Shown: one piece after another, positions 23,301-34,208 of the stretch
Layout of the letters: each line of letters starts with the position of its first letter
Numbering within the stretch: the stretch's first letter is position 1
Source: Cyclospora cayetanensis
Taxonomy: Eukaryota > Apicomplexa > Conoidasida > Eucoccidiorida > Eimeriidae
Length of the DNA: 42,075 nucleotides
Assembly (NCBI RefSeq): GCF_002999335.1
Contig: NW_020312211.1
Coordinates: 1-42,075 of the forward strand
Direction: 5' to 3'
The notes under the pieces: generated by a model
Database searches by the model: none
Told to the model about the DNA's origin: nothing
Seen by the model: only the letters and a program-made list of their open reading frames with translations
Program-made: the position numbers and the translations under genes

Positions 23301-24196
23301 CTTTTGCTTTCCTGCCTTCCCCTTTCTCCCTCCCACCTTCCTTCCATTGCCACCGACGATGGGGAGATGTCACACGCCTGCAAGGGCTCCGCTTCCTGCA
23401 GCTCTTTTTGTCTGCGTGGTGGTGCTGCAGCGCCTGATGCCACTCGAGACACGGACGCGGTCTGGACGCAGGGCCTCCTTCGATGATTTCTCGTTCACAA
23501 AGGCCCTTAACTACCCTGTTCAGGTAATTTTCTAGAGTGTAGACGTGTTTCGCACTGCGCGCGTTCCGCGACTAGTGCAGCCTTCTCCCTGAGGCACGTC
23601 TTCCGACATCCGTGGACCTGTGGGAAACCCCCAGGCTTTGCTGCTGCCGAAGCGGTGCACCTGCCTCTCGGCTGGGAGGTGTCTTGCAGGGAGGAGAAAC
23701 CGTAGCCTCCACGTCTCTATGGTCCTTTGTCATGAGGCATGTGTGGGAGGAAACTAATTGATGCGTTTTCAATATGCGATACTATGGCAGAATCTTTTTT
23801 GGATTTTGCGCGCGCAGGGCACATCGGCAGATATCACCAAGGAAAGTTTAGCCCTTCTCCTCCCTCGACTCCGCGAGGTGGAAGGGCAGCTGGTGATGTG
23901 TGTACACGACGAGATTATTGTCCAGGTTCCAGAAAGACACCAGGAACGGGTGCGTGCACGTCTTCTTCTCAAGGATCTCTGCATGAGAGCTCTGTGGCGC
24001 TGAAACCGTCCGTCTTGTGCGTTCGCCCTTTGAGGGATTCTGCTAAGCCGTGCATTTTGCGCGCATGTCCATGTGCCGTTTTTAGGGCCTAGAGATCCTG
24101 CTGCACACCATGAAAGAGGCAGGAAGCCTCTTTTTGCGACGGGTCCCTTGTGAGGCCGAGGGAAAAATCGGCGACTCATGGGCGGACAAGCCATGA
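12783..24196 (+). CDS. PREX: PREX: apicoplast primase-helicase-exonuclease-DNA polymerase I fusion
   Basis: Exons: 12783-~14114, ~14835-15407, 15629-15956, 16584-16725, 16889-17027, 17531-17728, 17975-18259, 18436-18629, 18845-20179, 20341-20952, 21191-21294, 21496-21912, 22160-22536, 22664-22775, 23070-23206, 23431-23523, 23818-23949, 24086-24196; about 2206 aa. Every junction after the first is phase-consistent; the first intron's ends are unsure. Domains in order: hydrophobic leader ([14 protein letters not shown], residues ~45-58) as expected for apicoplast import; primase zinc ribbon CPFC...CHRC (C294/297/321/324); TOPRIM ([19 protein letters not shown]); Twinkle/gp4-like helicase with Walker [10 protein letters not shown] (~757-765), VVIDNLQFM and [17 protein letters not shown]; 3'-5' exonuclease (DVETTGLD ~1495, [16 protein letters not shown]); family A polymerase (motif A DFSQIELR ~1988, O-helix [10 protein letters not shown], motif C VHDEI ~2155). 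Gln/Ala/Ser-rich linkers separate the domains. In Plasmodium the orthologue is a polyprotein that replicates the plastid genome. Confidence 0.95.
14299..14348. repeat. (GT)n microsatellite in PREX intron 1
   Basis: About 25 uninterrupted GT dinucleotides lie inside the first PREX intron. The poly-His/Thr frame on the opposite strand is a repeat artefact. Confidence 0.95.
14568..14715. repeat. TA/TG-rich low-complexity tract in PREX intron 1
   Basis: Alternating TATATA, TACATA and TGTATA steps make up an AT-rich island in an otherwise GC-rich gene, again inside the first intron. Long alternating purine-pyrimidine tracts such as this and the nearby GT run may adopt non-B structures. No coding content. 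Confidence 0.85.
17151..17330. repeat. 38-bp CT-rich tandem repeat, ~4.7 copies, in a PREX intron
   Basis: The unit begins TCTGTCATTCTCTCACTC and continues with ATTCTCTCTCCCTCTTTCTT. Copies start at 17151, 17189, 17227, 17265 and 17303 with one or two changes each. The array lies in the intron between helicase exons 17027 and 17531. All three plus-strand frames stay open through it because the unit has no stop, which creates false Ser/Leu-rich frames. Confidence 0.92.
22846..22940. repeat. CATACA-type microsatellite in a PREX polymerase intron
   Basis: Irregular repeats of CACATA/CATACA/CACACC lie in the intron 22776-23069 that splits the polymerase O-helix Tyr-Gly. Non-coding. Confidence 0.88.
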
Positions 24197-25650
24197 GCAA
24201 GAAAGCGGACGAAACACTGCTACACATGATGGCAACCGGCCACAAGACACGGCCATAAAGCAGGGAAGCAGGCGGCGGTTTAGAAAGCCGCTTTCTGTCT
24301 GCTGCTGTCCAGCACAGGCTGCTGCCACAATAGAAGCAGCTTAGTCGAAGGTGCTGCGGCGAGTTGGCCGCAGCTTCACACCCATCCTCTTGAGATAAAA
24401 GGGGGAGAAGAAGGGGGGGTTAACGCTCTGCGTCATACACTGCTCCTGATAGGATAGCGCTTTGATGCTTCCATTTGTTTAGCGCAGCGCAAACTCCTGG
24501 AAACGACAGTGTGACGCTTATCAGGTGTACACAAACACCGCCAGTTCTCAACCGTAGTTCAGGTCGATAAGAGCACACTCAGACTCGGGCTAGGGAAGAG
24601 GGCCGCACCAGGTACTTATCGGGGAACGCCTTAGTCGGCGGTCTCTTTCCCCTTTTCTAAACTGAGGGGCATGCGAAAGACATGGCCGTAGGGGGATTAC
24701 GGCATCGGACAGGCCCCCTGTTTCCTCTGCAAGCTAAAAGCACGTATACGAGCGACTGGGGGGAAGCGGGCACAGCAGAGCCCAACCATGTGAATGACCA
24801 ATACTCAGGGAACTGGACTCTTCAGTAGGTGCTCGTGTCTACCACCCCCTTGCCCCTTGATGCTGGGACTGTGACCTGCCTCAGGTGCAGTCTTCCCGTG
24901 GCTTGCACGGTGTACCAATAGGACACTCGAGCAAAATAGGTTGCAAAAGCCTTTCGATCTACTCTTCTGAGTGCCTGGGTTATCATACGGCCAATTGGGT
25001 ACCCAGTGATTTTTAGTAGCCAGTAGGGCCGAGCGCTGAGAACCTGCACAGAGGAAGTGTTCTTGTCCTCAGTTTCTAGAGAATCGACAGCTTTAAAGGA
25101 AAACCGTTGGTGTGTTTCTATGTTTGGCTTCACCCAAGAGAAGCACGGGACGCGGCGAGGCCTGCTTGCTGGGGTGGGAGGGTCGCGTGAGTCAGCTAAC
25201 GCAGAACAGGGTTGGTGTAAAAGGATTGATGACGCCCATTTTGAGCAAAGACGTGCTAAACTATCACTTTCGTAGCAGTTTCTGGCAAAACAAACTCCTC
25301 AGACCCCTGCCCAAGCAGCCTGTGATCCTGTTTTGGAACCTTTGAACCTTGAAGGCCATTGGTGCGGTGACTCTCGGGGGCCTGGCACGCACGCAACTGC
25401 TGCGGCTCTGGTAGGGCATTCGCACAATTTTGCTTTCTCTTTTGCCTTTAACCCTTTCTTATTGGCACGCTTTCTGATCCTTCTGCCCTGCTTGTTCGTG
25501 TTTCCCTTCTCCCTCGGGGGCCAGTCGATTGTACATACACCCACACACCCCGTGGACAAGAGGAGCATACTGCTGCTGCAGGTTTCCCTGGTTACACTGT
25601 TCACACCCCTCTCTTTCATCGTCATTGGAAAGGGCTTTGCTAGACACAGG
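24197..25650. other. Intergenic region between PREX and the nucleoredoxin-like gene
   Basis: About 1.45 kb between two tandem plus-strand genes, with a lower GC content and fewer CAG runs than the neighbours. It holds the PREX 3' region and the downstream gene's promoter. A minus-strand frame at 24822-25133 (103 codons, with the segment SARPYWLLKITGYPIGRM) has no family match that I recognise, and I do not call it a gene. Nothing else is visible. Confidence 0.5.
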
Positions 25651-27984
25651 ATGAAAAACACGCCGGCTGCTAAGCAGCCCGCTGCTAAGCAGCCGGCTGC
25701 TAAGCAGCCGGCTGTCAAGCCGCTTGCCGGCTCAAAGGCAGCCAAATTCAGCCGTGGTCAGTTCGTGGGAGAAACCAGAAGCGCAGAAGGTTACGTCATT
25801 GACAGGGGTGGCGAGTACCTCATGCGAGCCGGCTTCGAGCCTTCTACGGTACCCATTGGCGCCAATGTGTTGGACCCCTCCCGAGGTAAGAATAGATCAG
25901 CAGGTTGCCTCTGTTCTTGCTACATTCACGAGCGAAATAGGGATATTCAAGTGCATCTTCGGTGTTTGCTTCACCTGCTCTAGAGCTTTGGTGCAGTCTC
26001 AAGGCCTCAGTGTCCCTCTGGCTTTGCGTCTCACCCGCTGGCTCGTTTTGGCTTCTGACCGTATGTGCGTGTGCTTCGGCAGCGTAGAAACTACTTGAAA
26101 TTGCGTGTTTTTCCTTACTTTCTTTCTATAGAATATGAAGGCCTTCTAGATGGAGCGGGTGATGACCTAGTGAAGCGCGCTATAGGCGGAAGATACGAAC
26201 CCGTGGGCATGGATCAGCTGTGGGGTCGCTCTGTGGCTCTGCTCTTCTCGGCGGGATGTCACCCTAAATGCGCCTCGTTCGTGCCCTTCCTCATTCAGGT
26301 AAGAGGGCCCATAAGTAAGCTGTTTTCTATATCCCAACGGGCCTACAATCTTATTCGGTCATCAAGAGCAAAACATCCAGTCTCCTGCTGTCTCCGCCGA
26401 GGCGTTTAAATACTTTTTTTCCAACTACGCCGAGGGGCTAGGCATCATTTCAAATCAGCTTAGCAAACGGGTATTTCCTGCCTTCTGTCCGTCTCACCAT
26501 GTCTTCGTCCCTTAAGTATGCACATGCGCGTAGGGTTCTGCTCCTCCTTCAGAGTGGCATGCAGGGAAGTAATTTTGCAACGCGATCTCTGCACATGAAC
26601 GTGTGCACTATTGTGGAAATTCCTGTCGCATCGAGGGACAACAGCTGTACTCGTATACACGTATATAACTATATCAGAGATTGATGAGGACGCCCTTAGC
26701 AAGGGCGTCTGAAGCCGGTTTCATGGTTCTCACTGCATATCCACGGGCGCTTTGATTAACAAAATCAGACCAATGTCTTTAAGGAGGTGCCTCTCTTCTG
26801 CGGGCTTCTCCATGTGGTGTGTATGGCTTCATATCGCCTTGTTCGGAAAATCGCATCATTTGCGTTTGTTTGAAGATCGCTTCGACGTGAATAATATTTG
26901 TTTTCATAAGCACCAAAACGCACCTCGTTCTCAAATTACATTACTGCTCATGAAGATGCACACCTCGCCTTTGATATATCCATCCCCCGCCAGTGCGTCA
27001 TTCAAGGGACAGCTGCCCAGTGTTTTTGTGCTTTTACCCGCAGTTCTACAAGAATGTTAATGAGGAGGGAGGTGGACCCAAGGTAGAGGTTATATACATA
27101 AGCCTCGATAATGACGAGGAGGCATTCGAGAACAGCAGACGAACTATGCCCTGGCTTTCTCTGCAGTACTCCTCCCCCTTACGGGACAGGCTAATGAAGA
27201 GATACCGTTTGAAGGTTGAGCCTGTAGGTGCGTGTTCTCTTCAGTTTTATTCTGTCACCTTTTCCTTGAGTTTCTTCCTATGCTCTCAGTAACGCCAACA
27301 AGGTCTGACAACGACAGGGAAGGCAGCTCCTGAGGGCCTCCTTGCCGCCACCTTCTATCCTCCGTTAACGCTGGCCCTGTCCCCTCCCTTAGTAGCTGAA
27401 GCAGCAGAAATATGTGCACTGCGATGCACGAAATTTATCTCTGTTGATTAAATGCCCCTCATCTCTGTGTTATCCTTGGTTTTTGCTGCTTCTCCTCCTG
27501 CAGCTCTGTGTGTGTGCTTCTCCCCCGTGCGCTGGGACTTTTACATTGTTTGTTAGAGCTGCTGGTCCTGGTTAGGCCTGCTATTTGCTCTCCAGATTCA
27601 GGCCATACTTCGGTGCCTCACCTTCGTTGTTGCCTGTGTTCAGGTCCTCCCATTCCGGCCGGGAGGGTGACGTTGGGTATTCCCCGTTTGTTGGTTGTAG
27701 GCCCCCGCGGCGAGGAGATGCATTGGCTCCCCTGTGAGCACAACAGCCCGGTGGTCTTACGGGAGTGGGACTTTGACGCTAGCCGATGGCTACCGGCAAA
27801 GCAGCCCTACGCGCATGCAGAGCACTGCTACGTCTGCACTCGGGGCAGTAACGAAGGGGCAGAAGGGCAGCTCAAGATGGACTCCATGAACCCGTGGGCT
27901 TTCTCGTGGCCGCTTACACCAGAAAATGCAGCCACATGGGCTCTTGAAAAGCAACGGCAGCAAGCTGCAGCGCAGCTTAAGTAA
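25651..27984 (+). CDS. Nucleoredoxin/tryparedoxin-like protein with CHPKC active site
   Basis: Four exons join with perfect phase: 25651-25885, 26132-26298, 27044-27227, 27644-27984; 308 aa. Donors are GAG|GTAAGA, CAG|GTAAGA, GTAG|GTGCGT; acceptors CTATAG, CCGCAG, TTCAG. After a Lys/Pro/Ala-rich start (AAKQP repeats) the thioredoxin-like domain runs from about residue 80 to 215. It contains VALLFSAGCHPKCASFVPFL, VEVIYISLDNDEEAF, MPWLSLQYSS and the cis-proline segment GIPRLLVV (P209). This is the nucleoredoxin/tryparedoxin layout (FSAHWCPPCRGFTP, MPW, GIPT). The usual WCPPC is CHPKC here: ungapped, the first catalytic Cys becomes His122 and the preceding Trp becomes Cys121, while the second Cys (C125) is kept. 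Redox activity is therefore uncertain. The C-terminus (HWLPCEHNS, HCYVCTRG) adds three more Cys. No signal peptide is evident from the chosen start. Confidence 0.85.
25666..25725. repeat. 15-bp tandem repeat encoding AAKQP
   Basis: Three near-perfect copies of GCTGCTAAGCAGCCN and a decayed fourth lie within the first exon of the nucleoredoxin-like gene. They give an N-terminal (AAKQP)3-AVKP tract. Each unit is also nearly self-complementary (GGCTGCTAAGCAGCC). Confidence 0.9.
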
Positions 27985-30370
27985 AACATGTATTCATGTA
28001 TATATACGCACTTATACAGAAGGCTTCAGTAGCATTGCACCGCAGCATGCTCATGTAACACAACGTGCCAGGTTGGAGAGGACTGAGGCACCTGTCTGCT
28101 GGCCATTGCCTCAAAAACACTACTGTTTCTATACTGAGACGCTTCATGAGGCCAAATAGAAAACCTCACACGTGAAAGGCAAACAGCCCAGTGTGATCTC
28201 CAATGGCAAGCAGCCCAAGGTAACCTGGAACAACTTTCTGTAGAAACAGAGCATGTCTTTGCTTTCCACGCCGAGTGCTGCTACAGCAGCCACGGGTGCC
28301 CCTCTTTCTAGCAGCGCGAGGCAAACCAGCTGCAGCAGTGTCTCTCGAAACCTGTTGTAGCTAGGGGGTGCAGCTATTGTTTCTGCGGCTGTACGTATCA
28401 CCAAGGCTCTCTCATTGCGTTGGGTGCACTCCTTTGAACTCCTGAAAGCCTGGAACTCAGCTTTTCCTCACTGCGTTCCCTTGCCTCTCTGACCCGGTGG
28501 ACGCAGCTATTTGCAAGTACTTGTGGCTTGGTTGCTAGTCTCGGCATATATGTAGCTCGTAAGGAATGACCTAGAGGTGTCCGATACCTTTATACTGCAG
28601 TCTATATAAAGAAGCTGAGCGGTCGTATGGGCACTTCACGGCCGCAGCAACTGTCGGCGCCGTTGCACGGCAGTTGGAACTCTCTCCGAGTCGGACCGGT
28701 GCAAGGCCAATCAAACAGCGGCACGTGAGGCAGCAACAAAACCAACCCGTGAACCAACAACGGCAACGAGTTAGCAAGCAACACTGTTCAAGTTGTGTTC
28801 AAGTTCGCAGACTGGAACGGCAGTACCTACTTATCGGACTGAGGATCTCTAGCCCAAAGCGCGGAGGCTTCCTCCTTGATCAGGGACAGCGAACCCCCAA
28901 AGCTTAGATCTGTGCGGCAGTTCGAGCAGCAAAAGACGCCGGCAAAGAGTCTAGGAGAAGGAACCAGCACAACTACACCAGAAGCAGGTATCAGCCAAAA
29001 GCTCAAGCAACAGCCGCAAACAGCCGCAGCTCAGCTGTCCGCTGGCGCAGGCCAGTCCTGCTACCGCTCTCGCTCGCACAGTCTGGCAGCGGCAGCAGCG
29101 GCTGAAGCAGCGTATCAATCCACAACTGCTTCTTCTGTTCGTGTATCGTCTCAGATATAGAAGGCCTTGCTGCTCTAGAAAAAGTACACTTCTCCCTGTA
29201 GCTATAAAGCCGGCAGCAGTGTCGATAGCAGCAGCAGTAGCGCAAACCGCAGCAGCGAGCAGCAGCAGCCGCAGCAGCGGCTGCCCGGACACGCGAGCGG
29301 CTTTTCGGCGGCCTTCTATGAGAATTATTTTCAGGTGTATTGACAGTTTTGTGTTGTGCCCTTCTGTATCTATATCGTAGCCAGTGGAAAAAAGCCCTCC
29401 GCCTGTCAAGAGTTTTAAGGCCGCACTTTTTGTTTGCAGCTGTACAGCAGCAGCAGCAGCAGCTGCGCCGACACTGTCTGAGGCGCCCCACCAGCCACAT
29501 TTATTGTTGTCTTCCGTCCTCAATTCTTTATGCATTCACAAAAAGAGAGCGTTTCCTATTGAAGAGCCCCCTTGTCGCCTTTCGTTGCTGCGACTTGCAG
29601 CGAAGGCTTCGGCCGACTTCCTGCGCCGCAGCTGCCGCAGCAGTTCCTTCTCCTGCGGCAGAGAGGAACCTCCATGTATTTGCATTTCTCTATCTTCCTT
29701 CTTTTGCACCTAGGATTTGTAAGCTTCTAGCCCAGCCTTGGGCTCGCTGCTGCAACGCCAGTCGCTGCAGCCGCACACTGTGCCTCTGGGGCGGCCTTAC
29801 ACGGGTGTCTGAAAAGCTGGAGGAAAGAGTCTCCGCAGAAAGACTCCCTGCATTCGCGTGAGTCCCTAGCAGTGTGACACGCCGAGAACTTCACAGGAAG
29901 CACTGCTGGCATCGACTGCGGCGGCAACAGCCGAAACCGACCATCAGCTGCAGCAGGATCGGCAACTTTCTGCGAACACAGGTCATTAGCCTAGAGGGAA
30001 AGGTTTGGCATATAAAAGTATGATTACTAAAACGTATGCCTGAAGGGGCCTCTGCCCCTTTTTCCGCGGATGGGGAACTTACTGCGGTTCACCAGTGAAA
30101 GAAGCTGTAAAGCGCCAGAACAACTGTAGGCAGCAGTCACTGCTGCTGTTGCTGCACTGCAGCAGTAGCACATATCGCAGAGCACTCTTTGAAAGAGGCC
30201 CACAAATATGCAGCAGAGGGTCTCATCGCAACGTTCAGTGGCTTTTCTTCTCGGCTGTATGTACTCCGCTCGCCTCTGGCAACACCGCATCGGTAAACGC
30301 TGTCGCAGCACACTCTTCTGCAGCAACAGCAGCAGCGGTTGCTGCAGAAGCAAACCCTTAACATCCTGCA
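27985..30370. other. Intergenic region before the kinase gene
   Basis: About 2.4 kb between tandem plus-strand genes. Plus-strand frames at 28674-28907 and 28876-29160 are Gln/Ala-rich, like local exons, and could be 5' exons of the kinase or of a small unknown gene, but I could not join them with splice sites. Antisense frames across 28951-29535 are poly-Ala/Leu shadows of GCA runs. Near 28180-28215 a ~22-bp segment (GGCAAACAGCCC and GGCAAGCAGCCC) is imperfectly repeated. Confidence 0.4.
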
Positions 30371-33224
30371 ATGTCCTATACGACCTTCTTTGGTGGGGCG
30401 CCGCCCGCTGCTTTGTGCAGCAGCAGCAGCAGCAGCAGCGCAGCAGATCTGGACTGCTGCGGCTCACGGCAGCAGCAGCTGTGCACGTCTGACACGCCAA
30501 CAGCATTAACCCCCGTAGATGTGCCTCCTACGCCCTCTGTTGTCGTGACACCGCCGCAGTCTCCGCCCTCGCCTCGTCCGTATATGCGGAGGGGGTATCG
30601 TGGCAAAGAATTGCAGCAGCAGCAGCACGAATTGCTGCTGCAGCAGCGTCTGACACAACGGCACCTGGTAAAGCAGCAGCAGCAGCAGCTCTGGCATCAC
30701 GAGCAACAAGTGCTGGACGCGCTGCTGGACGCTGACGTGCAGCGCAGCAGAAAGCTGCTGTGCCCGCAGCAACTGCAGCAGCAACTGCAGCTCCAACACT
30801 ACCAGGACCAACAAGTAGAGGAAATGCTGCGGATGCGGCAAGTCGAGCTGCTGCAGCAGCAGCAGCAGCTTTTGTTGCAGCAGGCAGCTGCCGGGAAGGC
30901 TAACGGTATGTCCGCTGAACTCCTTGCCCAGCTGCTTGCGAACAACACTAACAATCCTTCCCAAGACCTCACCGATCCAGCTTGGCGGGCACCTTGCAAC
31001 ACGTCCCCGCTGGCTACTGCGGCAACAGCAGCAACGCTGGACAAAGACGCCGCAGCAGCAGCAGCAGCAGCTGCTGCTGCTGCTGCAACCGAGAAGGAGA
31101 CGCACCTCAAGAAATGCGTTCAAAGGCTGCAGAAAGCGGCTGCGGAAGCGGCCGCGGCAGATGGTGTGTCTGCCTGCAGGGGCGCCCACCTGCGCTACAC
31201 AGATTGCTGCAGCCGGACTTACCACTCTCCTGCAGGAGCCATGGCAAGTGGCTGCAGCTACGATTCGAACGAACGGCAGGTAGAAGGTTCAATTGATGTT
31301 GACGAGCATCCCCAGCACCCACAACAACAACAGAGTGCAGCAGCAGCCAACTGTAGCCCTTCAATAGAAAAGGCAGCTCCAGTGGCCGGTACGTCTTGTA
31401 GGAAGCAGGAGAGGAATTGTTGCTCCCGGTAGCGTCCCTGAGGCTGGTTGATTTGCTCTGTCCTTGCTGTGAGAGGGTGTCGTGAAACTCGAAGAAAATT
31501 GCTTTTGCTTTTTCTATCACCTGCAGGCTGCAGTACTGCACTGGCCGTTTGCCTGCCAGACGTGGGGGCTCAGGATATTTCGTGCGTGGAGCTCAGGCCC
31601 CGTAAGTGACGTTGGTGTGCATGCGCGGAAAAGGACTGTTTTCTGCAGCTGTTTTGCGCGGTGTTTATGTTGTCTGCTGCGGGGGACGAGGTGAGGTGCC
31701 CGTCATCTCCGCGGGCCTGAACACTGTTGCTGCTAAGGGCTCCGAGACACCTGCTCGTTGCGCTACGTTGTTTGTGCCGTTTGTGTTTCAGAAAGTGGCG
31801 CTGCCGGGCTGAAAAATCCGCAGCAGCCAAGGGATGCGGAGGTTGACGAGAGAGGACTGCCCCTGTACAGAGGGCCTTCGTTGCTGCCCCCCTGTCAGTA
31901 TCGACGCCTGTACGATCCAGACGGCCCCATACAGCTCAGGTATCCTCCTCTCAACGGAGGGCGCTATCACAGGGCGGAGCTTCGGCCTTGGCCTCGAGAG
32001 GCTGAGAAGATTATCAGTCAGAACAGTAGCAAGCGAAAGGTGCACAGGGCCTGCTGGCTCTCGCCTCTGGATCCATCGTGCTCCTTTCCGGTTGCCGTGA
32101 AGTTTGTGGAGGATAGCAACGTGAGAGATGGACGCAGCATCAAGCGCGAGATTGAGTGCCACCTCTACATCTACCAACGCCTTGGCCAACTGCAGCAGTT
32201 GAAGCCGTATGCGCGGCAGGGAGATGCGTGGCCTTGCGCGGAGCTGCTAGGCTATTATTTAGACAAGAAGAACCCTGGTCAGAGCGTTCTCATCACCCGG
32301 AAGCTTTCTGGCCCCGATTTCTTCGATGTTATCAGGACGGAGCACAGTTCCGCCTTCAACCCGCGAACTGCCGCTGTGTATGAGCAGCACAAGCTGCACT
32401 GGTGCTATTTGGCCATGGAACGCATCTCGCAGTACGCAAGGCTGGGGATCCGTCACAACGACATCAAGCCAGACAACATTGTGCTCGACTTTTTCACCTC
32501 CCCCGACTCGAGCGAGCGCCTCCTAGACGTCAAACTCATTGACTTGGGAACCGCCAGCATGCACAGCGCGAAGGACTTCACGGGTGGCACGAGCTGGTAC
32601 GAGAGTCCGGAGCAGAAAATGCTGGAGTACCACACGAAGAAGGAAAGGAACCTGGAGGTGGCAAGACAAGTGGCTATTGGCCTCCCCTCGGACGCCTGGG
32701 GTGCGGGGCTCTCCATCACAGAAGTCCTCATGGGTAGAAGAGTGGTGGATGTGTTGAGGGCACCAGGAGGTCCTGGTCCGCTCGAGTACAGAGGCAAGGA
32801 CGAATGGGCTGTGCATCCGAAAACGTGGGTGTCGTGTGCAAGAGAAGCTCTAGGACTCGATAGGGAGCAGCAACGGTTCCCCATCTGTACTGAGGCGGCA
32901 CGCGTCGTTTTCGATATGCTGGTCAAAGCCGAACCTGAAGAGAGGGCCACTGTCGAAGAGGTGCTTCCGCATCTTCGGAAGTTTGCAGAGGCCGGCTTTC
33001 TGAAGGCCATGAGGCGCTATCACGATGATCCCGCAAATGTCAACCTGCACAGTGAAGGACACGACGCGGCCTATTCGCCCTACCCAGGAAGCACCAGCAG
33101 TTGCGCCAATACAGGAAACAGCAACGGCTCTCTAGGCGTCCCAGTGCTAGGGATGATCTCTGAGGGACCTAGAAGGGCTCTGCATGACGGCGGGGGAATT
33201 TCAGGGCACTTGGGAGCGCTTTAG
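30371..33224 (+). CDS. Divergent Ser/Thr protein kinase with Gln-rich N-terminal extension
   Basis: Two exons, 30371-31388 and 31792-33224 (intron 403 bp, GCCG|GTACGT to TTTCAG|AAAGTGG), give 816 aa. The N-terminal ~340 residues are Ser, Gln and Ala runs with a Pro-rich patch. The kinase domain spans about residues 400-750. It has the beta-3 lysine in PVAVKFVED (K443), an alpha-C acidic stretch (IKREIECHLY), the catalytic loop HNDIKPDN (561-568, Asp563 present; Arg of HRD replaced by Asn), DLG in place of DFG (590-592), and SPE in place of APE (611-613) preceded by GGTSWYE. A DAWGAGL helix F motif follows. I cannot see a canonical GxGxxG loop before K443. Loss of the Gly loop and of the HRD Arg recalls coccidian rhoptry-type (ROPK) kinases, but no signal peptide is present at this start, so that assignment is uncertain. 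The three key residues K, D and D are intact, so activity is possible. Confidence 0.82.
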
Positions 33225-33845
33225 GTAAGTACTGCGCTGTCTCTTGATTTGGCTGCGAGCACTTTTAAAAGGTTCTCCCTACAATGAGGAGCTCCTCGGA
33301 GGGGGCACGTTGAGTGAGCTTTTGGCTAAGATTGGCTGCTATGATGGCTAATGCGCCGTTTTGGCTTGGGAGGCAACGGCCTCTGTTGTATATCGGTTTC
33401 AATTCAATGGAACAAAAGCAGGGACAAACGGCAGGCATTTTTGCTCTTTGGCCCAGGCGGGGGAGGGGAGGGGCCTTGGGGGGTTGCTACGTTGACCAGG
33501 GCGGTGGAGGGTGGGGTGCTACTGAAGACGATAGGAAAAAGGGGAATATGAGAGGGTGGATTTGCGTAGGATGGCAATAACAAGGCGAAGGAGGGAGGGG
33601 ACGGAAGCGTGCTAGTTCTAGTGGTAACGGGGGCTAGTAGTAGTGTGTAGAAATGATAAGCAGGGCTCTAGGCAGGGGAGCCCCCTTAAGCTGTTTGCCC
33701 TAGTTTCTATGTGAGGCCGGCTACTACGATGTGCACACTAGCCACAGACAGCTGCCAGACTCAGGTGGGATTGCACCGGGTAGGAGGGAGCAGGCCCTTG
33801 GTGGAGGGCTCGGAATGAGGACGAGGGCCTTTTGATTGCTTAAAA
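33225..33845. other. G-rich intergenic region
   Basis: Downstream of the kinase stop. Between about 33455 and 33600 the plus strand carries many G runs (GGCGGGGGAGGGG, GGGGGG, GGTGGAGGGTGGGG). Frames across it are Gly-rich artefacts. I see no gene here. Confidence 0.6.
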
Positions 33846-33998
33846 ATGGAAGCTCCCGTCATAGTTTCCAAAGCATGCCCTTGGGGCAGAGGGTGTGGGA
33901 CAGAGGCGAGTATTCCCTTGCTCGTGCTGCCTTATACGACTGATAGTGAACTGATGGCGCCGGGTGGAACGGCCGTAGCTCGAAAATTCGGTTCCTAA
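33846..33998 (+). other. Possible first exon of the coiled-coil gene
   Basis: An ATG at 33846 opens a 50-codon frame (MEAPVIVSKACPWGRG..., LLVLPYTTDSELMAPGG) with coding-like composition, just upstream of a good acceptor at 34208. It could be the first exon of the coiled-coil gene through a donor near 33980 (GGCC|GTAGCT), but the splice is speculative. Confidence 0.3.
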
Positions 33999-34208
33999 AA
34001 CAACGTGATACATAGGAAACGGAAGGATCAACCAATCTCAGCTACAGCGGTTCGAGCTGGGGTGTCGTTCTTTGACGACCCCGCGTGCAGGATTTAGACG
34101 GCCACCCCTTGGTGGTGCAGTGCGCAACGGCTATCTACCCCGAAGCTTTTCCTCGGCAAAGGGCTTTACATATTCAAGGTTTCATTCATTGTGGTGTTTT
34201 ATGGACAT

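Noticed and set aside
24822..25133. 103-codon minus-strand frame considered as a small gene or retroelement fragment
   Set aside because: No catalytic motif, terminal repeat or family resemblance could be found; left as intergenic.
28951..29535. 194-codon minus-strand frame between the nucleoredoxin and kinase genes
   Set aside because: Composed mostly of Ala, Leu and Cys runs from GCA/GCT repeats, without conserved blocks or splice logic.
30506..31225. 239-codon minus-strand frame opposite the kinase N-terminus
   Set aside because: Mirror of the poly-Gln/Ala exon; the sense exon splices in phase to the kinase domain.
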